64,000 nt of DNA from Lachnospiraceae bacterium. GTDB lineage: Bacteria > Bacillota_A > Clostridia > Lachnospirales > Lachnospiraceae. Location: positions 124,001 through 188,000 of the forward strand of contig JAFZAZ010000014.1 of NCBI GenBank assembly GCA_017561985.1, in the 5' to 3' direction. Both the position numbers and the translations under genes were made by a program. How positions within the stretch are numbered: position 1 is the stretch's first letter; each line of letters begins with the position of its first letter. Shown one piece after another: positions 36,863-45,405 of this stretch. The notes under the pieces are model-generated. The model made no database searches and was not told the DNA's origin. It was given only the letters and a program-made list of their open reading frames with translations.

Positions 36863-39800
36863 TCAGACTTCCTCTCTTTTCTTCTTTCCGTAAACAAGTG
36901 CAAATACTCCGCAAAATGCAATCGCTGCGAGAACCGGAACATATACCTGAGATACTTCACCGGTATTGGGAGAATCAAACTTTGAATCCTCTGTAACTTT
37001 GAACGAAGTTGTAACTTCGCCATCGTCAAAGACAACCGATACGGCGTACTCTCCGGCATTCAACGTCTCCAGATACGAAGTAGAAATCGTCACAACCGTA
37101 CTTCCGGAAACGGCGTCGTAATCCTTGCCTGCTGTAAGCGTCTTTCCGCCGATGGTTACGCTGCGGAAATGGCGGAAGCAGGAAGCATCCTCTACCGAAC
37201 GTTTCACAGTGACGATAATCGGCTCTTTACTGCCCTGCTTCCAGGACGCATTTTTCCACGTCGCCGTGTAAACGGCCGCATCCGGCTTCGACTCAACTGT
37301 CAAAACACCTGCGACAAATGTGATCTCGTACTTCGCGGACGTAAGTCCCTTCGGCACGATCGAATATTTTCCGGCCTCATCATTTTGCTTGTAATCATAG
37401 TCGAAAATAAGAGTGCCTGTCAAATCATCCGCAGTGTCTTCTCCGACGAAACCCTCGTACGTGACACCGCTGTCTGTCGGCAATTCACCATATGCAATCG
37501 TCATATCCTTAGCAATGATCCGAAGAGGTGCTTTTTTGACGACAACCGGGATCGGTTCCGTTGTTACCACGGCAGATTGCCGATTATCCCTGCGAACTGC
37601 AGTAATCACACAATAATAGTACTCAGTACCTACGCTTCTTCCGGCAGGAAGCTTATATTCACTGCCCGTCGCACCCTCGATCAAAGCACCGGACGTAACA
37701 TCGGCAACGGAATTCACGCACCACTGATATGTAATATCATACTCAGCATTCGCATCGGCAACCGCCTTGACGAAAACGGAAGTTACGGCGGAATCACCGT
37801 AAACGGACTCCGCTGATTTCGATACACTTTCGATAACAGGCGCAGTTGCAGGAAGCAATTCCCACTGGGCATAAAGCTTAAGATCGCTATGTAAGGTAAT
37901 CAAATCCTTATCTTTGTAAGATTTACCGGGTTCTGACGCCGTCGGTGCATCAACCGTGTTCCAACCGGTAAATCTATATCCTTCGCGCGTAAAAGCGCAC
38001 GATTGTATGCGATTTTCAACGTCCGAACCGAACACTGCCTGCGATTCCATCGTTCCTTCTCCGCCGTTTTTGTCAAACGACAGCGAAAAATGCTCATACA
38101 GATTGTCGACGGGAACAAACTCATCCGTATCGCTTACCAGCACGGTGCCATCCCCACGGATGTATGCAATCACTGTCCGATAATACGAACACTCATCACC
38201 GGAAACCAGTACACGGATCGGATAGAACAATGACGTAATAGGATCAACTCTGTTGTCTGACGTGTTCAACTCTTTTGAAAATGCACCCTGCAACCACACG
38301 GAGGAATCCGTATTCTCCTCAATAATCAAAGGAGCAACCTCACAATCGGAAAGAAACTGTCCGTGACCTCGCTTTGTTCCGACACTGCTTGCAATCTGAA
38401 ACGCGAACTGAAGAGTACTGTCACTCTCCATTATCTGATAAAGACAAACCTCCTTTTGAAAAGCTTTGTTTTCATCCGTTACAAGCAAATCGTCTTTCAA
38501 AGTTTCCGGTTTTGGACAATCGTAAGTCACATTGCCGGTGAACGATTTATTCAGGGTTTCGGTGGAATTCTCAAGGGAGCGAAGCGGTTTGCTCGCTGAG
38601 CTTGTAATATCACTGCTGCAAACAAGCGAATCCGCATTGCTGTCGCCTTTAATAATATAACAGCATTGGTAGAGAACCGTCCGCGACGGCTCGGTAATCT
38701 CAATCTCCGTCCGGAAAGGAATGCCGGTGATCGGATCAACCTTTGTGCCGAAATTCACAAACTCAAGCGGCTCGCTGCGAACACTTATATCCGCGTTACC
38801 GGCATAAGCCTTTTGGACAACACATTCCGCATATCGCGAAAAAGCACCATGGCCGTTCTGTAAACCACTCACAGCCGCAACATAGGAAAAATCTACTTTT
38901 GCAGAGTTATCCTCGGTGCAAACAGAGAATACATCCGACTGGAACGGTTTATAATTCGTATGTCTATTCCACGAATCTTTCGTCTCCTCATTCACGCTCT
39001 GTGTCGTCACTGTGATGGACTTCGTCACGGGAACAACCACCGGATCTTTACTTCCTATCGAATTCCGGAAATCATTCGTGTCAAAGAATCCTCCGCTTAC
39101 AAAGCTATCTTTTGCATCACCATAGACACTAACACATTCTTGAATTAAATACGTCCCGTTGGCGGTAACGATCTTCACTTCCGCTACAAGCGGTACGACA
39201 GCAATCGGGTCAATTCTTGAACCACTATTCATGAATAAGTCATCACTGAGAGGCAGGATACGAACCGAAACATCGGCATTGGACGCTACCGCTTTTTGAA
39301 CAAATCCGGAAACATCGGACAAGAATAAACCATGACCGTTAAAGCTGAGTTTTGCAACGTAACCGACAGCATATTCAACGGAAGCACGGAATTCTTCGTT
39401 TTCCAGAGATACCGTGAAGACTCCCGATGCGGAAGTAATTCCTCCTTCGTAATCATTCCAATCAAGACTTTCATCCAGCGTACTGACTGAATCCGTATCC
39501 ACGGTTATCCGGTTACCGACTTCCGTGACAACAGGCTTCGGCTCCCCCGCATACAAAGACAAATCGGGATTCAATGAGATTTTTCCGCCGTCCCATTCGT
39601 CAATCCAACCGCCGAATTTCTCCTCGGTACTTTTGAAAATCTTTCTAAGAGAACCGTCTCCGCGAGGAGCAAAAATTTTTTGGTGCAACACCATCCCATA
39701 CGGCGTTGAAACACTGATTTCGGTCAATAAGGGAACCGCAGTGATAGGATCGATACTGGTTCCGAAGTTCTGCGTCGTATTCGCATAAGACGGACGGATT

Positions 39801-41191
39801 GCGACTGTCAGGTCAGCATTTGAAACTTCCCCTTTTGTTACAAGTCCTTTGGCATAAGAAACAAACATACCATGTCCGTTATAGCTGGTTTTAGTGCCAA
39901 AAACTATCTTATACTCTACGTTCGCAAGGGAATCCCCACAGGATAAATCAAAAGATTCCCAACTATAGGACTGCTGTTTGCCGCCTTCCAGATCATCCCA
40001 GTATATTTCCCCTGGAAGGGCTTCTCCGGCTACAAGATCGGTGGTTATCTGATTGGAAACTTTCCTAAGTTCCAATGTCTTTGCAACACCTGCAAATCCG
40101 CTTTTCTCAGGTCCCAGATATCCGCTGATATCTGTAAGTGCATCATCTTCGCTATTTCCTTTCACCAGTGTCGTATAACTTTTGTAGATACTGCTGTTGA
40201 CAGTTTCAATACGGCATTGCAGAAGATACATTGCTGCGGCAATCGGATCAACCTTGGTTCCGATGTTATACAGCCCGATTCTTTTGCCGACGAACGACAT
40301 ATCTGCGCCAAAAGCCTTCGCATATCGTACAACAGGACAAATCTCATGAATATACCTTCCGTGGCCGCAATACTCGCCACGGTTTACAACATAATAATTG
40401 TAATCGAAGCAAACCTCGGAACCGTCAACAGACGCAGAATACTGATAATCCTGAGGTAACGTTGTAACTTCGTTCATAATCTCAAAAACGTAATCCGAGT
40501 ATGTCAGATCAACAGAACATGTTGCATCGGCTTTTTCAAACGAGGAATCAATCGTTCCCTTCGGAGTGTACTCACCGGGCACAGAAACCGAAGACGGCTC
40601 TGTCGAATCGGGAACATCACCGCATGACGTAATCGTCGGCTGACCGGTTTGTGCAAACACAATCTCGTACGTAAATGTCTTAGCAGAATTACCGTCATCG
40701 ATCGTAATCGTAAACAAATAGTTAATTCGAATACTCGGATCTGTCGAATTACCTTCATTTTCAATCTCGGACAAAAAACCGGAAACCTCGGCAAATGCCC
40801 CGGAAACCTCCAGCGTTCGAAGATTCACACCGGCATCCGCAATAAATGCACCGTGTCCGTTACAACTTCCCGTATTCGCGCAGGATGCATTGAATTCTGC
40901 CAGCACATGCACACCGTCGACATCATAGGAAAACCTTTCGTTGTCACTGCAAACAGTACTGAAGTTCTCCATTTCAGTCCAGTCCACATTCTTTTTTGCA
41001 GTGATACGCGCAATCCGAATCTTCGCGTGACGAAGATCTGCTTCTACATTTTCCGTTTCAACAACTCCCCAATTAAAAGTTGCTGCGGACGAATCTTCAT
41101 CCGCAGCAAACGCAGTATTATAGACATTGTTGAAGAGAATAACGCAAAGCGCCATAAGGATTGCAAGACCGATTGACTTCGCTTTCCTCAT
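36863..41191 (-). CDS. Large cell-wall anchored repeat protein (sortase substrate)
   Basis: A 1442-residue surface protein. It has a signal peptide (1-29, AFA^AD) and a C-terminal sorting signal SPNTG (about 1407-1411), a hydrophobic segment and KKKREEV. Residues 35-1020 hold about six ~165-residue units, each with a GHG signature (near 110, 273, 437, 617, 777, 940) followed 40-50 residues later by a DPI or DPS signature. Next come a Listeria-Bacteroides (InlB-B) repeat (about 1034-1107, FDKNGGEGTM...GWNT...LYAQW), an Ig-like segment and an MBG-type domain (about 1220-1300, IIAKDMTIAYG). The repeat unit is not one I recognise. Codon use is visibly more AT-rich than in neighbours. GGAGGAAAAGGT precedes the ATG, 43 bp after alaS. 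Confidence 0.85.
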   Translation of the reverse strand: MRKAKSIGLAILMALCVILFNNVYNTAFAADEDSSAATFNWGVVETENVEADLRHAKIRIARITAKKNVDWTEMENFSTVCSDNERFSYDVDGVHVLAEFNASCANTGSCNGHGAFIADAGVNLRTLEVSGAFAEVSGFLSEIENEGNSTDPSIRINYLFTITIDDGNSAKTFTYEIVFAQTGQPTITSCGDVPDSTEPSSVSVPGEYTPKGTIDSSFEKADATCSVDLTYSDYVFEIMNEVTTLPQDYQYSASVDGSEVCFDYNYYVVNRGEYCGHGRYIHEICPVVRYAKAFGADMSFVGKRIGLYNIGTKVDPIAAAMYLLQCRIETVNSSIYKSYTTLVKGNSEDDALTDISGYLGPEKSGFAGVAKTLELRKVSNQITTDLVAGEALPGEIYWDDLEGGKQQSYSWESFDLSCGDSLANVEYKIVFGTKTSYNGHGMFVSYAKGLVTKGEVSNADLTVAIRPSYANTTQNFGTSIDPITAVPLLTEISVSTPYGMVLHQKIFAPRGDGSLRKIFKSTEEKFGGWIDEWDGGKISLNPDLSLYAGEPKPVVTEVGNRITVDTDSVSTLDESLDWNDYEGGITSASGVFTVSLENEEFRASVEYAVGYVAKLSFNGHGLFLSDVSGFVQKAVASNADVSVRILPLSDDLFMNSGSRIDPIAVVPLVAEVKIVTANGTYLIQECVSVYGDAKDSFVSGGFFDTNDFRNSIGSKDPVVVPVTKSITVTTQSVNEETKDSWNRHTNYKPFQSDVFSVCTEDNSAKVDFSYVAAVSGLQNGHGAFSRYAECVVQKAYAGNADISVRSEPLEFVNFGTKVDPITGIPFRTEIEITEPSRTVLYQCCYIIKGDSNADSLVCSSDITSSASKPLRSLENSTETLNKSFTGNVTYDCPKPETLKDDLLVTDENKAFQKEVCLYQIMESDSTLQFAFQIASSVGTKRGHGQFLSDCEVAPLIIEENTDSSVWLQGAFSKELNTSDNRVDPITSLFYPIRVLVSGDECSYYRTVIAYIRGDGTVLVSDTDEFVPVDNLYEHFSLSFDKNGGEGTMESQAVFGSDVENRIQSCAFTREGYRFTGWNTVDAPTASEPGKSYKDKDLITLHSDLKLYAQWELLPATAPVIESVSKSAESVYGDSAVTSVFVKAVADANAEYDITYQWCVNSVADVTSGALIEGATGSEYKLPAGRSVGTEYYYCVITAVRRDNRQSAVVTTEPIPVVVKKAPLRIIAKDMTIAYGELPTDSGVTYEGFVGEDTADDLTGTLIFDYDYKQNDEAGKYSIVPKGLTSAKYEITFVAGVLTVESKPDAAVYTATWKNASWKQGSKEPIIVTVKRSVEDASCFRHFRSVTIGGKTLTAGKDYDAVSGSTVVTISTSYLETLNAGEYAVSVVFDDGEVTTSFKVTEDSKFDSPNTGEVSQVYVPVLAAIAFCGVFALVYGKKKREEV

Positions 41192-41234
41192 ACCTTTTCC
41201 TCCATAATTACAGCAGCTGTATATTTAACTTCCT

Positions 41235-43904
41235 TTAACCGAGCTGTGCAGCAGCAACTTCCTTTGCCTTCTCAATGCACGCGTCTACGCCCGCAGGGTT
41301 CTTGCCGCCGGCCTGTGCCATGTTCGGGCGTCCGCCGCCGCCACCTCCGACGATAGATGCGATCTCCTTGATCAGGTTACCTGCGTGTGCGCCCTTGGCA
41401 ATCGCACCGTCCGTTGCCGCGGTAACAAGGTTAACCTTGTCATCGTTGACCGAAGCAAGAACAATCACGCTGCTGTCGCCGAGCTTCTCCTTAATTCTGT
41501 CACAGAAGCTGCGAAGGCCGCCCATATCAAGGTTCGGAACACTTGCCGTGAGGATTTTTACGCCCTTTACAATCCAGAAATTGCTGAGGATATCCTCCAG
41601 GGAAGCATCAGCCATCTTCGCTTTCAGCTTCTCATTTTCCGCATAAGCCGCCTTGATCTCTGCATTCAGAGCCTCAATCTTGGCTGCGAGATTCGCCGGA
41701 TCGCATTTTGCGGCGCGAGCTGCAGCGAAGAGCTCCTCTTCCACCGTCTTGTAATGAGCGATAACATTGCCTGCCGTGATCGCCTCGATTCTTCTCGTTC
41801 CTGCAGCGATACCGGACTCGCTCACGATCTTGAAGGATGCAATGGAACCGGTATTTGCAACATGCGTACCGCCGCACAGCTCGATGCTGTAGCCGCCCAT
41901 GTCGACAACGCGAACGCTCTCGCCGTATTTTTCGCCAAACAGAGCCATCGCGCCGGTCTTTCTCGCCTCGTCGATCGTCATGATCTTCGTGACAACCGGG
42001 TAGTCGGCAGCAATCGCCTCGTTGACAAGCTCTTCTACCTTCTCAATCTCCTCCTTCGTCATCGCATTGAAGTGCGAGAAGTCGAAACGGAGTCTCTCGG
42101 GATTCACGAACGAACCCGCCTGCTCAACATGCGTTCCCAGTACGGTACGCAGAGCCTTCTGGAGAAGGTGCGTCGCCGAGTGGTTTTTCGCGGTAGCAAG
42201 ACGTTTTGCACGGTCGTATGCGATGGTAACGTTGTCGCCGGTCGTAAACGAACCGCCGATCACGGTACCGATGTGAGCGATCTTGCCGCCCTTCAATTTG
42301 ATCGTATCTACTACATCAAACTCAGCGGTTATCTCGCCCTCTTCCTCAATGTAAATGCGTCCGCAGTCGCCCTGCTGGCCGCCCATCGTAGCATAGCAAA
42401 CGGTCTTGTCGGCAATGATCGCGCCGCTTTCACCCTCGGTGAGCGTAGTTACTATCGAGCCGTTGCCGTTCTCTTCCTTCGTCATAACGAGGATTTTGCC
42501 CTCGTTCGTGTCCTTGTCGTATCCGACGAACTCGGATGTGATCGAAGGATCAATCTCGTCGTAAACAGTTGCGTCAGCGCCCATGTAATTGGTCTTCTTG
42601 CGGGAGTTGCGCGCAAGCGTTCTCTGTGCGTCCATGGCCTTCTTGTAGCCGTCCATGTCGATCGTCATGCCGCGCTCTGCAAGAATCTCCTCGGTGAGGT
42701 CAAGCGGGAAGCCGTACGTATCGTAAAGTTTGAACGCATCGTCGCCGCCGAGAACCGTCTTGCCCTCTGCAACAAGCGCCTCCTCCATGCCTGCGAGAAT
42801 CTCAAGACCCTGGTCGATCGTCTTATTGAACTTCTCCTCCTCATTGTTGAGTACGGAGAAAATGTAATCCTTCTTCTCCTCAAGCTCCGGATAGCCGTCC
42901 TTCGCATCGCGGATGACCGTCTCGCAAAGCTTCGCAAGGAACTGTCCCTGAATACCCAGGAGACGTCCGTGTCTTGCAGCGCGGCGAAGAAGTCTTCTGA
43001 GCACGTATCCGCGGCCTTCGTTCGAAGGAAGGATACCGTCGCTCGTCATGAACGTCACAGAACGGATGTGGTCCGTGATCAGGCGAATCGAAACGTCTTT
43101 CTTCGGGTCGCTCTCGTATGCAACGCCCGCAAGCTCGCAGACGCGGTCGCGAAGCGCCTTCATCGTATCGATGTCAAATACGGTATCCACGTCCTGACAT
43201 ACAACAGCAAGACGCTCAAGTCCCATACCGGTATCGATGTTCTTGTTCTCAAGCTCCTCGTAGCCGCCCTTGCCGTCGCCGTTGAACTGCGTGAACACGT
43301 TGTTCCACACTTCCATGTAGCGGTCGCAATCGCAGCCTACGGTACAGCCGGGCTTGCCGCAGCCGTATTTTTCGCCGCGGTCATAGTAAATCTCGGAGCA
43401 GGGGCCGCACGGACCTGCGCCGTGCTCCCAGAAGTTGTCAGCCTTGCCGAAGCGGAAAATTCTTTCCTTCGCAACGCCTACTTCCTTGTTCCAGATGTCA
43501 AACGCCTCATCGTCGTCAAGGTAGATGGACGGATACAGACGGTTCTCGTCGAGACCGATCACCTTGGTGAGGAATTCCCAGCTCCATGCGATCGCCTCAT
43601 GCTTGAAGTAATCGCCGAACGAGAAGTTGCCGAGCATCTCGAAAAATGTGAGATGTCTTGCGGTCTTTCCTACGTTCTCGATATCGCCCGTGCGCACACA
43701 TTTCTGGCACGTCGTCACACGGCGTCTCGGCGGGATCTCCTGTCCCGTAAAATAAGGCTTTAAAGGCGCCATGCCCGCGTTGATCAGGAGAAGACTCTTG
43801 TCGTTCTGAGGAACAAGCGAGAAGCTGTTCATCTTGAGATGATCCTTGCTCTCGAAGAACTCCAGATACATTCTGCGAAGCTCGTTTACGCCGTACTTTT
43901 TCAT
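41235..43904 (-). CDS. alaS: Alanine--tRNA ligase
   Basis: An 889-residue class II synthetase. The catalytic domain (1-250; FFESKDHLKMNSFSLVPQNDKSLLLINAGMAPLK) contains a Cys-rich insertion CGKPGCTVGCDCDRY. The editing domain has NHSATHLLQKALR and CGGTHVANTGSI, whose His and Cys ligands clear misacylated Ser/Gly. A C-Ala domain with GGGGGGRPNMAQAGG ends the protein. The start is the ATG at 43904 (GGAGGT 10 nt upstream). I saw no T-box leader. The gene lies between the xylanase and the surface protein with no terminator visible on either side. Confidence 0.97.
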   Translation of the reverse strand: MKKYGVNELRRMYLEFFESKDHLKMNSFSLVPQNDKSLLLINAGMAPLKPYFTGQEIPPRRRVTTCQKCVRTGDIENVGKTARHLTFFEMLGNFSFGDYFKHEAIAWSWEFLTKVIGLDENRLYPSIYLDDDEAFDIWNKEVGVAKERIFRFGKADNFWEHGAGPCGPCSEIYYDRGEKYGCGKPGCTVGCDCDRYMEVWNNVFTQFNGDGKGGYEELENKNIDTGMGLERLAVVCQDVDTVFDIDTMKALRDRVCELAGVAYESDPKKDVSIRLITDHIRSVTFMTSDGILPSNEGRGYVLRRLLRRAARHGRLLGIQGQFLAKLCETVIRDAKDGYPELEEKKDYIFSVLNNEEEKFNKTIDQGLEILAGMEEALVAEGKTVLGGDDAFKLYDTYGFPLDLTEEILAERGMTIDMDGYKKAMDAQRTLARNSRKKTNYMGADATVYDEIDPSITSEFVGYDKDTNEGKILVMTKEENGNGSIVTTLTEGESGAIIADKTVCYATMGGQQGDCGRIYIEEEGEITAEFDVVDTIKLKGGKIAHIGTVIGGSFTTGDNVTIAYDRAKRLATAKNHSATHLLQKALRTVLGTHVEQAGSFVNPERLRFDFSHFNAMTKEEIEKVEELVNEAIAADYPVVTKIMTIDEARKTGAMALFGEKYGESVRVVDMGGYSIELCGGTHVANTGSIASFKIVSESGIAAGTRRIEAITAGNVIAHYKTVEEELFAAARAAKCDPANLAAKIEALNAEIKAAYAENEKLKAKMADASLEDILSNFWIVKGVKILTASVPNLDMGGLRSFCDRIKEKLGDSSVIVLASVNDDKVNLVTAATDGAIAKGAHAGNLIKEIASIVGGGGGGRPNMAQAGGKNPAGVDACIEKAKEVAAAQLG

Positions 43905-43951
43905 GTGCCAATCTACCTCCGGGCTTGTTGCCCAATCATTTTTCGTGTGGA

Positions 43952-45175
43952 TCAATATTCAATTGCGCGGATGGACGGATCCTGAAGAACCGCGTACCAC
44001 GCACGTTTTTTGGACATCTTGTAGCCGTTCCAGGAATACAGCAGCGGATACTCGTTTCCGCGCCACGAAACACCGTCGTGGAGTCCCCAGATCGTAATGC
44101 TGTCGATGTTGACCGTGCCCTCCTGCTTTGCCTTCTGGATCTGCGTAAAGAGCACTTTATATTTCATCGCCTGAGCTTCGAAACCATTCTCGGAATTCGA
44201 GGTTCCGATATCAAGCTCCGTGATCTGAACCTTGTAACCGGCCTTCGTGAACTCCTGTGCCGTTCCCTTGACCGCACGTGCCACGCTCGTATGTGTGTCG
44301 ATATGGCACTGCATACCGATGCCGTCGATGTTTCCTGCGACGCGGATGGGCTCGAGGCACGCAAGGATCTTGTCCTTCTTCACGTAACAGTTGAAGTCGT
44401 TGTAGTAAAGGTCAACGCCCTCGGGCGCATACTTGCGCGCGTAGGCAAATGCGTACTCCATGAAGTCCGCACCGACCACCTGGTACCACAGACTCGTCTT
44501 CACTCTCATACCGTTCGGATCGCCGTCTCCGGGGTTGACCGCCTCGTTTACGACGTCGTAGCAGTACACAAGTCCGGGATACGTCTCGGATACATATGTT
44601 ACAACCTGACGTATGTAGCTCTCCATGCGCTTGAGCATGACATCGCGGCTCACGAATTTGCCGTCCTGCGTGTAGTCCTCTGTGAAGAACGAACGGGGCG
44701 TCTGCTCGTGCCACAAAAGCGTATGGAAGCGAACGGTCATTCCGTTTGCCTTTGCAAACTCGAAGCCCTTCACAAGGCTGTCGAACTTGACCTTCGGCTC
44801 CGTGTAAGTGTCCGGAAGGCCTTTCTGGCTCGCAGGGATGTCGAGAAGGGATGACGGCTTGCTCTCGTTCTCGAGAGTCAGGCTGTTGAAGTTCGCGACG
44901 ATCTCCGGCGTAAGATTTACATTGCCGATGAGGGCGTTCGGAAGTGCAACGCCGATCTTAAAGTCATCCTTGTAAAAATCTTTGATTGTCAGCGAATCCA
45001 GAGGATTCGGCGTAGGTGTCGGCGTCGCCGGAACTTCGGTAGGAGTCGGTTCCGATGTCGGCGTCGGCGTTTCGGTCGGTGCCACCGAATTGTTGTTCCC
45101 GTCTCCGCCGCACGCACAAAGACCGGCGAGAAGAACGAGCACACACAGAAACTCGATCATTTTTCGTGCTCTCAT
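43952..45175 (-). CDS. Secreted GH10 endo-1,4-beta-xylanase lipoprotein
   Basis: A 407-residue GH10 family enzyme cutting xylan. A lipoprotein signal ends at LCAC (Cys22), followed by a Thr/Pro/Glu-rich linker (32-58) and the catalytic (beta/alpha)8 domain (about 66-400). The acid/base is E211 in DVVNEA, and the nucleophile is E320 in ITELDIG; HTLLWHEQTP (151-160) and WGLHDGVSW are other active-site strands. No carbohydrate-binding module is present. It is tethered to the membrane outer face, so products are released at the cell surface. GAGGTG precedes the ATG. Confidence 0.95.
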   Translation of the reverse strand: MRARKMIEFLCVLVLLAGLCACGGDGNNNSVAPTETPTPTSEPTPTEVPATPTPTPNPLDSLTIKDFYKDDFKIGVALPNALIGNVNLTPEIVANFNSLTLENESKPSSLLDIPASQKGLPDTYTEPKVKFDSLVKGFEFAKANGMTVRFHTLLWHEQTPRSFFTEDYTQDGKFVSRDVMLKRMESYIRQVVTYVSETYPGLVYCYDVVNEAVNPGDGDPNGMRVKTSLWYQVVGADFMEYAFAYARKYAPEGVDLYYNDFNCYVKKDKILACLEPIRVAGNIDGIGMQCHIDTHTSVARAVKGTAQEFTKAGYKVQITELDIGTSNSENGFEAQAMKYKVLFTQIQKAKQEGTVNIDSITIWGLHDGVSWRGNEYPLLYSWNGYKMSKKRAWYAVLQDPSIRAIEY

Positions 45176-45219
45176 AGGTCACCTCATCGTAGAAAAAACA
45201 ACCGTTAGAAAAAACAATA

Positions 45220-45245
45220 GGGACCGGATCTGACAACCCGGTCCC
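45220..45245 (-). terminator. Terminator of tRNA-Glu
   Basis: GGGACCGG / CCGGTCCC, an 8-bp stem with a 10-nt loop, followed on the minus strand by TATTGTTTTTTC. Confidence 0.82.
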
Positions 45246-45250
45246 AAGAG

Positions 45251-45322
45251 CAGCTTGTGGGGGAATCGAACCCCCGTTTTCGCCGTGAGAGGGCGACGTC
45301 TTGACCCCTTGACCAACAAGCC
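45251..45322 (-). tRNA. tRNA-Glu (anticodon CTC)
   Basis: A 72-nt cloverleaf without encoded CCA. The acceptor stem is GGCTTGT/ACAAGCT with a terminal G-U pair and discriminator G. D arm GTC/GAC, anticodon stem TCGCC/GGCGA with loop CTCTCAC (anticodon CTC), T arm GGGGG-TTCGATT-CCCCC. It has its own promoter and terminator and is the only RNA gene seen. The CTC isoacceptor reads GAG. Confidence 0.95.
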
Positions 45323-45338
45323 AAATGCTGCGTACTTG

Positions 45339-45367
45339 ATGATACCAAAGAACATCAAAAAATGCAA
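45339..45367 (-). promoter_or_regulatory. Promoter of tRNA-Glu
   Basis: The minus strand reads TTGCAT (45367-45362), 17 nt, TATCAT (45344-45339) with a TGG extension. Confidence 0.78.
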
Positions 45368-45405
45368 GCACTTTTTTAACGATTTTAAAAAATTATTTTT
45401 CGGGG

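Noticed and set aside
41385..43763. 792-codon open frame on the plus strand opposite alaS
   Set aside because: alaS is certain. The opposite frame lacks a ribosome binding site and recognisable motifs and reflects codon bias.
43905..43951. T-box leader upstream of alaS
   Set aside because: Only 47 bp separate alaS from the xylanase gene, and no specifier loop, T-box sequence or terminator/antiterminator pair was visible.
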